From the NCBI GenBank assembly GCA_964511265.1, contig CAZEES010000018.1, positions 1 to 25,899 of the forward strand: 25,899 nucleotides of DNA. The letters run 5' to 3'. Within the stretch, counting starts at the first letter, position 1. Every line of letters starts with the position of its first letter. The notes beneath the pieces are model-generated. The model did not search any database and was not told the origin of the DNA. It saw nothing but the letters and a program-made list of their open reading frames with translations. Source of the stretch: Nitrosopelagicus sp964511265. GTDB lineage: Archaea; Thermoproteota; Nitrososphaeria; Nitrososphaerales; Nitrosopumilaceae. The translations under genes were made by a program, and so were the position numbers. This document shows, one piece after another, positions 1 to 7,654 of the stretch.

Positions 1-326
<326 letters not shown>

Positions 327-364
327 CCACAAACATAGAAAGACACATGCATGGCGTTTCATTT

Positions 365-397
365 TTTGATTCCCTAGTGTAAACTAGGTATATCAAA
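365..397 (+). terminator. Interrupted hairpin after 23S rRNA
   Basis: TTTGAT (365-370) pairs with ATCAAA (392-397), and inside it CCTAG (373-377) pairs with CTAGG (384-388) around a 6-nt loop. A small 2-nt/3-nt internal loop separates the two stems. It is the first structure downstream of the rRNA and is followed by T-rich sequence. It may be a transcript end or a trailer-processing structure. The internal loop resembles an archaeal bulge-helix-bulge only loosely (2/3 nt instead of 3/3, helix of 5). Confidence 0.4.
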
Positions 398-414
398 TTT
401 TGAATAAAATTTAC

Positions 415-430
415 ACAAAATACATTTTGT
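415..430. terminator. Small hairpin in the rRNA/csp convergent spacer
   Basis: ACAAAA (415-420) and TTTTGT (425-430) form a 6-bp stem around a 4-nt loop. It lies between the convergent rRNA and csp transcripts and could end either one. The evidence is structural only. Confidence 0.3.
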
Positions 431-433
431 TTT

Positions 434-454
434 AAAAAATAAAAAAAAAGAAAA
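434..454 (-). terminator. Poly-T terminator of the cold shock gene
   Basis: On the minus strand this stretch reads as three closely spaced T-runs, beginning about 55 nt past the csp stop codon. Archaeal RNA polymerase terminates mainly at such oligo-T tracts, so this is the likely end of the csp transcript. Confidence 0.5.
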
Positions 455-507
455 TTGGTAGTTACTTGATAATAGATATTAAGAAAATTAATTTAAAATT
501 ACTAGTC

Positions 508-702
508 TTACTCTACACTTTTCACATTTACTGCGTTTGGGCCTTTTTCTGATTCACCAATCTCAAATTCGACTTTATCTCCGTCTCTGATCTGACCTTC
601 AATGTTTGTCTTGTGAACAAACAAATCTTTGTCTTCTCCTTCACGTTCGATAAATCCGAAACCTTTGGTTTGATTGAACCATTTTACGGTACCGTTTTCC
701 AT
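508..702 (-). CDS. cspA: Cold shock domain protein
   Basis: A 64-residue single cold-shock (OB-fold) domain protein, the usual length for the bacterial CspA family. RNP1 is seen as KGFGFI (residues 13-18) and RNP2 as LFVH (27-30), with the surface aromatics W8 and F9 just before. The family binds single-stranded nucleic acid and acts as an RNA chaperone at low temperature. CSPs are a bacterial-type family with a patchy distribution in archaea and are known in Thaumarchaeota. The gene is convergent with the 23S rRNA. It has a TATA element about 28 nt upstream of the ATG, so the mRNA is leaderless or nearly so. The upstream spacer contains three TTAG-N6-CTAA palindromes that may regulate it. 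Confidence 0.95.
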   Translation of the reverse strand: MENGTVKWFNQTKGFGFIEREGEDKDLFVHKTNIEGQIRDGDKVEFEIGESEKGPNAVNVKSVE

Positions 703-726
703 CTTACCTTTCCATAATTTTTAGTC

Positions 727-734
727 TATTTATA
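727..734 (-). promoter_or_regulatory. TATA element of cspA
   Basis: The minus strand reads TATAAATA, centred about 28 nt upstream of the csp ATG. This spacing predicts a transcript starting within a few nt of the start codon. A three-codon frame beginning at 714 would lie upstream of the predicted transcription start and so is probably not translated. Confidence 0.7.
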
Positions 735-749
735 TCTGGTTTTTTTTCA

Positions 750-826
750 TTAGGTCACACTAATAATATTTATAAAAAATTAGGCAATACTAACTAATTA
801 TTACAAAAAAACTTAGGAAAACCTAA
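750..826. promoter_or_regulatory. Three TTAG-N6-CTAA palindromes, candidate operator array
   Basis: The same 14-bp inverted repeat occurs three times between the divergent csp and membrane-protein genes, at 750-763, 780-793 and 813-826. In each copy TTAG and CTAA are separated by exactly 6 nt, and the first spacer base is always G. Left edges are 30 and 33 bp apart, about three helical turns, so a dimeric regulator could sit on one face of the DNA. The outer copies lie 12-16 bp upstream of the two TATA elements. The regulator is unknown. Confidence 0.55.
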
Positions 827-837
827 AAAAAATACAC

Positions 838-845
838 TTTATTAA
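838..845 (+). promoter_or_regulatory. TATA element of the 867 gene
   Basis: TTTATTAA is centred about 25 nt upstream of the ATG at 867, consistent with a leaderless transcript. The third palindrome of the putative operator array ends 11 nt before it. Confidence 0.5.
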
Positions 846-866
846 TCCATGTATGTATTATAAAAC

Positions 867-1169
867 ATGGAAACTAAAATAACAACAAAACAATCCCCTT
901 GGACGAGATTTTGGGGTTGGTATGAAAGACACATGACTGAATCTCTTCTCTTAACGGCATTCATCATTTACATCCAAATCCCACACATGATTTGGAATGC
1001 AGACCTTTACCTAGAAGCTGGAATGATAAGTCATGTTCATCCTGTACTTGATTTTTTCTTGTATGGTGTAGATTTGATTGAGGTTTTCCCAATGATCAAT
1101 ATTGGATTTTTAATCTATTCTAGAATACGAAAATCAAGAAATCAATCAATCCAAAAAACAACTAATTAG
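867..1169 (+). CDS. Small membrane protein of unknown function
   Basis: A 100-residue protein not recognised as a named family. It has an aromatic N-terminal segment (WTRFWGWYERH) and two hydrophobic stretches, about residues 25-43 and 70-89, that could span the membrane. The C-terminal tail is basic (RIRKSRN). His and Trp residues cluster around the first helix (IPHMIWNADLY). It is expressed divergently from the cold shock gene and ends 20 nt before the FAD oxidase gene, so it may share a transcript with it. A perfect 12-bp palindrome (AACTAATTAGTT, 1160-1171) overlaps its stop codon. Confidence 0.75.
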   Translation: METKITTKQSPWTRFWGWYERHMTESLLLTAFIIYIQIPHMIWNADLYLEAGMISHVHPVLDFFLYGVDLIEVFPMINIGFLIYSRIRKSRNQSIQKTTN

Positions 1170-1189
1170 TTCATCTTGTAAATAGATGT

Positions 1190-2593
1190 GTGGTTGATTC
1201 TCTAGTAAAATCATTACAGAAAATAATTTCTGGAACTGTAACTGATCAACATGAAATTTTGAAATTTTATTCAGTTGATTCTAGTAGTTTTGTAAAGCAA
1301 CCAAAACTAGTTGTTATTCCAGAAAATATCGATGATGTAAAAAAAACTGTAAAATTTTCAATTAAAAGAAAAATTCCAATTGCAGCACGTGGTGGTTCAA
1401 CTGGACTAGTTGGAAGTTCGTTGACAAATGGAATTGTGATTGACATGAGAAATTTTAACAAAATTAAATTGGCCAAAAACCACGTTGTTGTTGGTGCAGG
1501 TACTAGTAAAGGTGAATTGGATAAGTTTCTTGGAACACACAAAAAATTCTTTGGTGCAAATCCATCTGTAGGTGCATATTGTAAGATAGGGGGGATGATT
1601 GCAACCAATGCAAGTGGTACAAAATCTCTCAAATACGGAAGTACCATTGACAATATACTTGAGATTACATTTATTGATGGACTAGGAAATCAAATAACTC
1701 TTCCAAATAACAAAAATGTTTCAAATAAGATAGGAAATATCTCATATGATACTGGAAAATATTTTCCTAACGTATCAAAAAATTCATGTGGTTATAGATT
1801 GGATCTAATTGATTACAAGAATACTCAGCGAATAATTGCCGGTTCTGAATCTACATTAGGTATAATTGTTGAAGCAAAACTACGAATCAACAATTCTCCA
1901 AAAAAACAACAATTGACTATTATTGGTTTTGAAACATTAGAGGATGCCACATATGCAATACCATACATTCTTCCTTTACATCCTTCTTCATTAGAACTAA
2001 TTGATCATTCAATTATGAAAAACATCCCTTACAAATTTTCGAAAAAACTTGAATGTTTGTTGATGGTGGAATTGGATGAATTCATAAATAAATCTTGTAA
2101 TAAGTTGGAATACATCCTTCATGATTATCACACTGTAATCAAAACCACTAGAAAATCAGAAATTAAAAAATGGTGGGTATATCGTGATTCTGCATTATAT
2201 TTCACGCTCAAAAACATTCCAAACGCCAACCTACTTCCTCATGTAATTGAGGATGTTGCGGTTCCACCAGAAAATCTCAAATTCCTTATCACAATCTTGA
2301 AAAAAATCACTAAAAAACACAATCTCAAATTTGTTATTTATGGGCATGCAGGCAATGGAAATTTGCATATCAGACTAATTTCTAATAAAAAACGTAATTT
2401 TGATAGATTATATGCAGAATTCTTTTCAATTGTTATTGCGTTAGGTGGAACCATCACAGGTGAACATGGTGATGGAATTGCACGTACAAAATTTCTTCAA
2501 CTTCAGTATCCAAAAAAATTATTGCAAAAATTTTACCAAATTAAAAAAGAATTTGATCCGCATGGGATTCTTAATCCAGGTAAGATTATCTGA
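1190..2593 (+). CDS. glcD: FAD-linked oxidase, GlcD / D-lactate dehydrogenase type
   Basis: A 467-residue flavoprotein of the FAD-binding type 4 / FAD-oxidase C-terminal family, which oxidises D-2-hydroxyacids such as glycolate or D-lactate. The FAD-pyrophosphate loop RGGSTGLVGSS is at residues 68-78. The C-terminal half carries GHAGNGNLH (385-393), EHGDG (425-429) and the terminal FDPHGILNPGKI, all family hallmarks. The length is normal for a GlcD subunit. The start is GTG; an ATG 4 nt upstream runs into a stop at once and a stop precedes in frame. No GlcE or iron-sulfur GlcF partner is adjacent, so the substrate and electron acceptor are unknown. It ends 2 nt from the convergent next gene. 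Confidence 0.88.
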   Translation: MVDSLVKSLQKIISGTVTDQHEILKFYSVDSSSFVKQPKLVVIPENIDDVKKTVKFSIKRKIPIAARGGSTGLVGSSLTNGIVIDMRNFNKIKLAKNHVVVGAGTSKGELDKFLGTHKKFFGANPSVGAYCKIGGMIATNASGTKSLKYGSTIDNILEITFIDGLGNQITLPNNKNVSNKIGNISYDTGKYFPNVSKNSCGYRLDLIDYKNTQRIIAGSESTLGIIVEAKLRINNSPKKQQLTIIGFETLEDATYAIPYILPLHPSSLELIDHSIMKNIPYKFSKKLECLLMVELDEFINKSCNKLEYILHDYHTVIKTTRKSEIKKWWVYRDSALYFTLKNIPNANLLPHVIEDVAVPPENLKFLITILKKITKKHNLKFVIYGHAGNGNLHIRLISNKKRNFDRLYAEFFSIVIALGGTITGEHGDGIARTKFLQLQYPKKLLQKFYQIKKEFDPHGILNPGKII

Positions 2594-2595
2594 TT

Positions 2596-2901
2596 CTATG
2601 CATCTGGATTATTTTTCATAAATTCTTTCAATGCAATCTTTAGAGCCAATGTTTCAATTTTCTGGGGTTTTTGCCCTGCAAGAAAAAAATCTGTAGAATC
2701 TGAATTTACCAGTATTGAACTGGCACCATCTTCCATTTCTATTTTTGCAGTTGAATTGTGTTCCAAGACATCTAAAATTTCCTTCAAATCCTCGTGTCTT
2801 AGATACAGTGTCTTTTCTTCATCGTCTGTAAACAACCATGTAATTCTGCATCCTTTTTCTCCTGGTAAATATGGTGTATCGATCTTGAAATCTTGTGACA
2901 T
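2596..2901 (-). CDS. Conserved hypothetical protein, 101 aa
   Basis: A soluble acidic protein of 101 residues that I do not recognise. It has no signal peptide or membrane segment. The pattern is alternating strands (CRITWLFTDDEEKTLYLRH, then AKIEMEDGASSILVN) followed by a C-terminal amphipathic helix (ETLALKIALKEFMKNN), which suggests a small alpha/beta fold. It is convergent with the FAD oxidase (2-nt gap between stops) and divergent from the membrane protein at 3008. Confidence 0.75.
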   Translation of the reverse strand: MSQDFKIDTPYLPGEKGCRITWLFTDDEEKTLYLRHEDLKEILDVLEHNSTAKIEMEDGASSILVNSDSTDFFLAGQKPQKIETLALKIALKEFMKNNPDA

Positions 2902-2975
2902 GAAAATGTATTATTTCATGAGTTGAAAAGTCTATTCAATACATTCTACATAGTCTGTTTATTCTAATCTTTGGC

Positions 2976-2984
2976 TTTAAAATA
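2976..2984 (+). promoter_or_regulatory. TATA element of the 3008 gene
   Basis: TTTAAAATA is centred 28 nt upstream of the TTG start at 3008. No in-frame ATG or GTG exists between the preceding in-frame stop at 2978 and this TTG, so the leaderless TTG start is well supported. Confidence 0.6.
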
Positions 2985-3007
2985 GACATGAACGGAATAA
3001 TGTAAGA

Positions 3008-3565
3008 TTGGATATACTGCAATTAGCTGAAGAGCACTATTATTACACATTTGCAATAGTATTTGCCATTGGTCTTTTACAAGGTGCAATCCTAGCTCGT
3101 GGAATAAGAAAAAAATTCCCTAAATTAAAAAAATATGCAAAAGGTGTATCAATAATTATTCTAGTTTTATTCTCAATCAATGCTGCTGGAAATATCTCAA
3201 AATTTGCAGAACCGACAAAAGTTGAATTTTCTGAATTTGTAATTCCTGAAACTCCAGAATCTGCATTTATGCTACTCATTGACATACTGGGATTAAATGC
3301 TGGAATTATTGCCGTAACTGGAATTTTTATATCTATTACTTTGATACTTTTATTCAGATTTGCAGAACTGAATCCAATATCTCGTTATTTTGTTTTTACA
3401 ATCAGTGTTATAGTCTTTATAGTTGCCATGCTAGGACGGTTTACTGATTATGTCCCAAGCACTTTTCAAATTATCTTGTATGTCATGTATCAACTTGGTA
3501 TGACTCTTGGAATATTTGCTATAATGCGTAGACGCGAAAAAGATCCTCTGGATGATTTTAACTAG
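3008..3565 (+). CDS. Five-helix membrane protein of unknown function
   Basis: A 185-residue integral membrane protein, not assigned to a family. Hydrophobic segments are seen at about residues 13-31, 46-65, 88-114, 127-146 and 151-170. A basic loop (RGIRKKFPKLKKYAKG) follows helix 1 and a basic end (RRREKD) follows helix 5, giving an orientation cue. The segment after helix 2 (about 66-86) is acidic and Pro-rich and may be extracytoplasmic. The start codon is TTG, positioned by a TATA element. The last 8 nt overlap the convergent TFB gene. Confidence 0.8.
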   Translation: MDILQLAEEHYYYTFAIVFAIGLLQGAILARGIRKKFPKLKKYAKGVSIIILVLFSINAAGNISKFAEPTKVEFSEFVIPETPESAFMLLIDILGLNAGIIAVTGIFISITLILLFRFAELNPISRYFVFTISVIVFIVAMLGRFTDYVPSTFQIILYVMYQLGMTLGIFAIMRRREKDPLDDFN

Positions 3566-4469
3566 TTTTATCGTCTAAAAATATTTTCAGACCTGCACAT
3601 CTGTTGCGAATTGTCACTTCTGTAACTCCTGATGCTTCAGAAATTTGTTTCTGTGTTTTATTCCCACCTTCTGAAATACATGCAAGGTATAATGCAGCGG
3701 CTGCCAATCCTGTAGGATCCTTTCCTGCAATCATTCCAATTTTTTTTGCCTTTCTTAGAATTTCTACTGCTTTGCGCTTTGTCTTTTCGCCTAATCCTGC
3801 AATACTTGCAATTCTTGGAATGCCATTAACTGGGTCTGCCACTGGAACTTTGAGGTCTAATTCTCTAAACACCAATCTGTAACATCGTGCTACATCTTTT
3901 CGTCTAATGTTTATTCCATCCGCAACGTTATCCAAAGTCCTAGGTGTTTGTGTATCTCTACATGCAGCATAAACACATGCTGCAACTAAACCTTGAATTG
4001 AGCGTCCTTTGACTAGCTTTTTCTCAATTGCTTTTCGATAAATGTATGCTGACTTTTCAATTACCGCATCTGTTAAAGATAATTTGTCTTTTAATTTATC
4101 CATCTCACTTAATGCCTGTCTCAAATTTTTATCTGTAGATGAATGAGCCTGTGATCTACTATCCCATGTTCTCAGTCTGTCAATTGATTGTTTCATTGCT
4201 GATGAAAGTGGTTTACCCGTTGCGTCCTTGTTCGCTGCGCCAATAACTGTGGATAATCCCATATCATGCATTGTAATTGATGTGCCGGCTCCAGTTCTGC
4301 TCTTATCTACTCCATCATTTGCAAACGATCTCCATTCTGGACCTGATGCTTCACTTGCTTCCGATAAAACAATCCCGCATGTTTTACATACGATCTCACC
4401 TGAATTGTCGTCTGTGATCAGCGTAGTTTTGTTACAGGAGGGACATCTTTGCTCATTAGATGATTTCAA
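3558..4469 (-). CDS. tfb: Transcription initiation factor TFB
   Basis: A 303-residue archaeal homologue of TFIIB, which bridges TBP-bound promoter DNA to RNA polymerase. An N-terminal zinc ribbon has C9, C12, C28 and C31. The B-reader/linker region follows (about 40-65, including GPEWRSF). Two cyclin-fold repeats fill about 105-200 and 205-300. The length is standard. The start is TTG, fixed by a TATA element about 26 nt upstream; the ATG a few codons on is out of frame. Thaumarchaeota usually encode several TFBs, so this may be one paralogue of a set. It is divergent from the Dps-like gene and overlaps the convergent membrane gene by 8 nt. Confidence 0.95.
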   Translation of the reverse strand: MKSSNEQRCPSCNKTTLITDDNSGEIVCKTCGIVLSEASEASGPEWRSFANDGVDKSRTGAGTSITMHDMGLSTVIGAANKDATGKPLSSAMKQSIDRLRTWDSRSQAHSSTDKNLRQALSEMDKLKDKLSLTDAVIEKSAYIYRKAIEKKLVKGRSIQGLVAACVYAACRDTQTPRTLDNVADGINIRRKDVARCYRLVFRELDLKVPVADPVNGIPRIASIAGLGEKTKRKAVEILRKAKKIGMIAGKDPTGLAAAALYLACISEGGNKTQKQISEASGVTEVTIRNRCAGLKIFLDDKTS

Positions 4470-4491
4470 CTACCCCTTGTGCCCGTTTATG

Positions 4492-4498
4492 CTTTAAA
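4492..4498 (-). promoter_or_regulatory. TATA element of tfb
   Basis: The minus strand reads TTTAAAG, centred 26 nt upstream of the TTG start at 4469. This supports a leaderless tfb mRNA. Confidence 0.6.
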
Positions 4499-4579
4499 TC
4501 CTTTCACAACTAATCTTATGGTTAATTGTATGTCTTTCTTCGTAAGTAATTTCCTTTATCTGGAAAAACAGCGAAACTC

Positions 4580-4585
4580 TTTATT
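4580..4585 (+). promoter_or_regulatory. TATA element of the Dps-like gene
   Basis: TTTATT is centred about 25 nt upstream of the ATG at 4608. It rules out the longer open frame that begins at 4479, which would start upstream of the promoter. Confidence 0.6.
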
Positions 4586-4607
4586 CATACGTGAAATCAA
4601 TTTCAAT

Positions 4608-5186
4608 ATGGTAACAAAAAAACCCAAAGTTGTAGGCATTGAAGTTCTTAAAAAAAATGGACTAGATGTCGACAAACTTGTGAAACTTCTCATATCAAAT
4701 GCATCTGTAGAGTTTACTGCTTACTATTATTTCACGAATCTACGAATGCATGCTACAGGAATGGAAGGTGAAGGAATCAAAGGAATAATTGAAGATGCAC
4801 GTCTTGAGGATTTAAGTCACTTTGAATCCTGTATTGAGAGAATTTTCCAACTAGGTGGAAGTCTTCCAAATGATGCACAAGCATTCATTAAAATGTCTGG
4901 CTGTGAATTTTTGCAATTACCAAAAAATCCGACTGACATTAAAGGAATTTTAGAAAAATGCCTCAAAGCAGAACAAGGTGCTATTGTCAACTGGAACAAA
5001 GTATGTAAAATGACATACAATAAAGATCCTGCTACATATGATATTGCCAAAGACATCTTGATGGAAGAAATTGAACATGAGAGCTGGTTCCTAGAATTAT
5101 TGTATGGACGACCTTCTGGTCACATGCGACGTAAATTCTCGGGAGAACGTCCTCACACACAAAAACATTCTAGAGCACTAGGTTAA
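4608..5186 (+). CDS. Dps-like / ferritin-family protein
   Basis: A 192-residue four-helix-bundle ferritin-like protein. Diiron-type ligands appear in the expected order: E35 in helix A, D68-x-x-H71 in helix B, E122 in helix C and E154-x-x-H157 in helix D. Cysteines at 75, 99, 118 and 133 recall the archaeal Dps-like (DPSL, thioferritin) group, but I cannot confirm the dicysteine geometry. The C-terminal tail (RRKFSGERPHTQKHSR) is strongly basic and could bind DNA. The likely role is iron sequestration with peroxide detoxification in the cytoplasm. The start at 4608 is fixed by the TATA element; upstream in-frame residues are not expected to be translated. It is divergent from tfb with a 138-bp spacer. 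Confidence 0.85.
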   Translation: MVTKKPKVVGIEVLKKNGLDVDKLVKLLISNASVEFTAYYYFTNLRMHATGMEGEGIKGIIEDARLEDLSHFESCIERIFQLGGSLPNDAQAFIKMSGCEFLQLPKNPTDIKGILEKCLKAEQGAIVNWNKVCKMTYNKDPATYDIAKDILMEEIEHESWFLELLYGRPSGHMRRKFSGERPHTQKHSRALG

Positions 5187-5212
5187 TCACTTCAAAACCA
5201 TTGGACTAGTGT

Positions 5213-6589
5213 TTATTTTTTATCGACATCTAAAATACAGTATGCATATTGTGTATTTTTCATTGTAGGGAACATTATACTATTTTTATCATTGCTATGC
5301 TTTAGCCCAATCCCGTGACCCAATTCATGTGTCATGATATATTCTACTGTATCTACATGATACAGTTGGAAATTACCATCACACCCATACCCTCCTAATG
5401 CAACTTCAACTACACCTTTTCCAAGATTTGCATGACCTAGAACTCCTTCTCCTAAATCCCTAACAACCCATGTTACCCAAAGATTTGCATTTGTTTTTGT
5501 TTTAGATGTTACAAAATTTATTTTGACCTTTTTTCCATCACTTGCAGAAAATTCTGCCTCTTCCCACATCTTGAATGAATTTACTAATGTACTGACATGA
5601 TCTAATGGCAAGCCTATTGGTTGCTCATTTACATAAATTTTGTATTCTAAATGATACACGTCATCTATTAAGACATATTCTGGATTTGGGAAACTCTGGT
5701 TTCCCATTTCTATTTGCTGGTCATAGTTCCATTTTACATAATCCCTCAAGAATTTCTTGATAACATCATTACTTGGATTTGGATATTCGACATATCTTTT
5801 TTCTTGATTCACTTCTTTTTCAATTCTGTCTAAATATCTAGAAAATTCCCACTCGTTTCTGTCTTTGATCTTTTGCTCTTCCTCTGTTAATCCTTGTATA
5901 TCTGGAATATCAATTATCAACAAACCATTATCAATCAAAAAATTGATTCCCTTCAAAAACTCTTCATCAGGTATCTGNNNNNNNNNNNNNNNNNNNNNNN
6001 NNNNNNNNNNNNNNNNNNNNNNNNNNNNNNNNNNNNNNNNNNNNNNNNNNNNNNNNNNNNNNNNNNNNNNNNNNNNNTGTGGAATATTTAATGTAAATAT
6101 TTGTGGTTTTTCAACTTCATTGTAAGGATATTTCTCTACAGTCTTTGTTGCAAATTCATAATAATTTTGTACAATATGATTCTCCGGAAGTAGTTCATAG
6201 GCTTGTTCAAAATATGTTAATGCTTGTTTATATTCTCCAAAATTTCCAAATCCAACTCCTAATCCAATCAATGCCATAGTATCTTGCGGATCTTGTTGAT
6301 GTATATTATAAAATTCAAGAATTGAACTTTTATGTCTCTCAAGATTACTTAACGCAACTCCTTTCATTAATGCTGTCTTTTTGTTCTTAGGAGAAATTTC
6401 TAAAATTTCATCATACAACTCAATTGCCTGTTGATATTCACCAAGCATGAAATGTTCATTTGCTTTTTTGTACAAGTTTGGTAGATCATTCGCTCCTTGT
6501 GCAAATGAAACGGTCATTGAAGGAGATAAAAATAGTGCAAAAACTATTCCTGTTATTAATGAAAATTTTATGAATTTGTAATTAATCAT
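5213..6589 (-). CDS. Secreted TPR protein with C-terminal matrixin-type metalloprotease (contains assembly gap)
   Basis: The N-terminus is a signal peptide (residues 1-30, ending SFA-QG). About three TPR units follow at residues 36-137. The C-terminal part is a metzincin: HELGHGIGLKH (encoded at 5297-5329) matches HExxHxxGxxH, and SIMFPTM just after supplies the Met-turn. The product is probably an extracytoplasmic zinc endopeptidase with a protein-binding TPR module. Exactly 100 Ns (5978-6077) interrupt the gene. Both flanks read in one frame across them, but 100 Ns usually mark a gap of unknown size, so the joined frame and the total length (458 as drawn) are uncertain. A TATA element about 26 nt upstream sets the ATG. 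Confidence 0.8.
   Translation of the reverse strand: MINYKFIKFSLITGIVFALFLSPSMTVSFAQGANDLPNLYKKANEHFMLGEYQQAIELYDEILEISPKNKKTALMKGVALSNLERHKSSILEFYNIHQQDPQDTMALIGLGVGFGNFGEYKQALTYFEQAYELLPENHIVQNYYEFATKTVEKYPYNEVEKPQIFTLNIPXXXXXXXXXXXXXXXXXXXXXXXXXXXXXXXXXXQIPDEEFLKGINFLIDNGLLIIDIPDIQGLTEEEQKIKDRNEWEFSRYLDRIEKEVNQEKRYVEYPNPSNDVIKKFLRDYVKWNYDQQIEMGNQSFPNPEYVLIDDVYHLEYKIYVNEQPIGLPLDHVSTLVNSFKMWEEAEFSASDGKKVKINFVTSKTKTNANLWVTWVVRDLGEGVLGHANLGKGVVEVALGGYGCDGNFQLYHVDTVEYIMTHELGHGIGLKHSNDKNSIMFPTMKNTQYAYCILDVDKK
5978..6077. other. Assembly gap of 100 N
   Basis: One hundred consecutive undetermined bases lie within the TPR/metalloprotease gene. The round number suggests a scaffolding gap whose true length is not known. 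Confidence 0.99.
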
Positions 6590-6610
6590 ATTATTGAGAT
6601 TTTTTTTTCA

Positions 6611-6619
6611 AAATTAAAC
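6611..6619 (-). promoter_or_regulatory. TATA element of the TPR/metalloprotease gene
   Basis: The minus strand reads GTTTAATTT, centred about 26 nt upstream of the ATG at 6589, predicting a leaderless mRNA. Confidence 0.5.
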
Positions 6620-6652
6620 GATTCTACAAAATGCACTATTGCCTACTCACGC

Positions 6653-7654
6653 CTAACTTAAAACAACGTCGCCTACAAAAATTCTCTTCATCTCTTTGGC
6701 TGTTCTCAACTTTAGTGCTCCATCATTATCAATTCCGTGAGAGATCCCTGAAATTTTTCCGTTTGAAGTATTAATGGTAATCTTCTTGCCTATTCTATCT
6801 GCTCTTTTTGTCCATTCTTTTACAATTTTTGATTTCTCCCCTTTGTTTAATTGCAATAGAACCTTTTCAAATTGTAGTAGGAATTCTCTGAGAAGTACCG
6901 TTGGGGATGTTTTATCGTCTTTTCTTCGAAGTGAATCTATACCATAAAAATTTGGACTCTTTGATAATTTTCTTTCTAACTTTTTTGCATCCACATCAAA
7001 ATTAATCCCAACTCCTAAAACTAAATAATCAATATTGTTTGCCTGAAATGAGGCATCCACTAACATCCCTGCAACCTTTTTACCATTAATTGTGATGTCA
7101 TTTGGCCATTTTACCTGAGTTTCTACTCCCAATATTGATTTGATTGATCTTGATAATGCCACTGCCCCTGCAATTGGAACTAAAGTTGAACTTGAGACAT
7201 CAAATTTTGGATGAATAATTAAAGAAAACCAAATCCCTCCTTTTGGGGATGTCCATTTTCTGTCTAGTCGCCCTCTTCCGGATGTCTGTTTTTCGGCAAC
7301 AATGATTGTGCCATCTTCTTTTTTATCTGGCGCAATTTGCTGTGCAAAATTTTGTGTAGAATCAATTTCTTCAAAATAGTATACTCTTTTTCCAATTACT
7401 TTGGTTTTAAGATCACGTGTTATCTCCCAAGGAAGTAATTTTTCAGTATCACTTACTAATCTGTAACCTAATTTTTGTTTCGATTCTATTTTGTATCCAA
7501 GTGTTTGAATTTTTTTTATATGCTTCCACACTGCAACTCTACTAATTTTCAGAACATCACTAAGATCCTGACCGGACAAATATTCTGAATCATGTGTTTG
7601 AAAAAAAGATAGTACTTTGACTAATCCGATATTATCAAATGATGTGTATGGCAT
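6653..7654 (-). CDS. birA: Biotin-[acetyl-CoA carboxylase] ligase / biotin operon repressor-type BirA
   Basis: A 333-residue bifunctional-type BirA. A winged helix-turn-helix fills about residues 10-68 (KISRVAVWKHIKKIQ is the recognition region). The biotin-protein ligase domain has GRGRLDRKW at 126-134 (biotinyl-AMP loop) and KWPND at 182-186, with a small C-terminal domain from about 285. It activates biotin with ATP and transfers it to the carboxyl-carrier protein. In Thaumarchaeota the main target is the acetyl/propionyl-CoA carboxylase of the hydroxypropionate/hydroxybutyrate cycle. The ATG overlaps the preceding stop by 1 nt (TAATG), so it is translated with the upstream gene. Confidence 0.93.
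   Translation of the reverse strand: MPYTSFDNIGLVKVLSFFQTHDSEYLSGQDLSDVLKISRVAVWKHIKKIQTLGYKIESKQKLGYRLVSDTEKLLPWEITRDLKTKVIGKRVYYFEEIDSTQNFAQQIAPDKKEDGTIIVAEKQTSGRGRLDRKWTSPKGGIWFSLIIHPKFDVSSSTLVPIAGAVALSRSIKSILGVETQVKWPNDITINGKKVAGMLVDASFQANNIDYLVLGVGINFDVDAKKLERKLSKSPNFYGIDSLRRKDDKTSPTVLLREFLLQFEKVLLQLNKGEKSKIVKEWTKRADRIGKKITINTSNGKISGISHGIDNDGALKLRTAKEMKRIFVGDVVLS

Noticed and set aside
703..714. Three-codon upstream frame before csp (ATG GAA AGG TAA)
   Set aside because: The predicted transcript start lies at or downstream of this frame, so it is probably not transcribed.
1267..1653. Minus-strand frame within the FAD oxidase gene
   Set aside because: Antisense shadow of the conserved FAD-binding domain.
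2930..2987. AATAGAC element repeated in inverted orientation upstream of two divergent genes and also near csp
   Set aside because: The copies overlap or adjoin TATA-like sequence, so shared promoter composition explains them; arms are 7 bp and about 44 nt apart.
4479..4607. N-terminal extension of the Dps-like protein
   Set aside because: The TATA element at 4580-4585 lies inside it, so transcription would start after this region.
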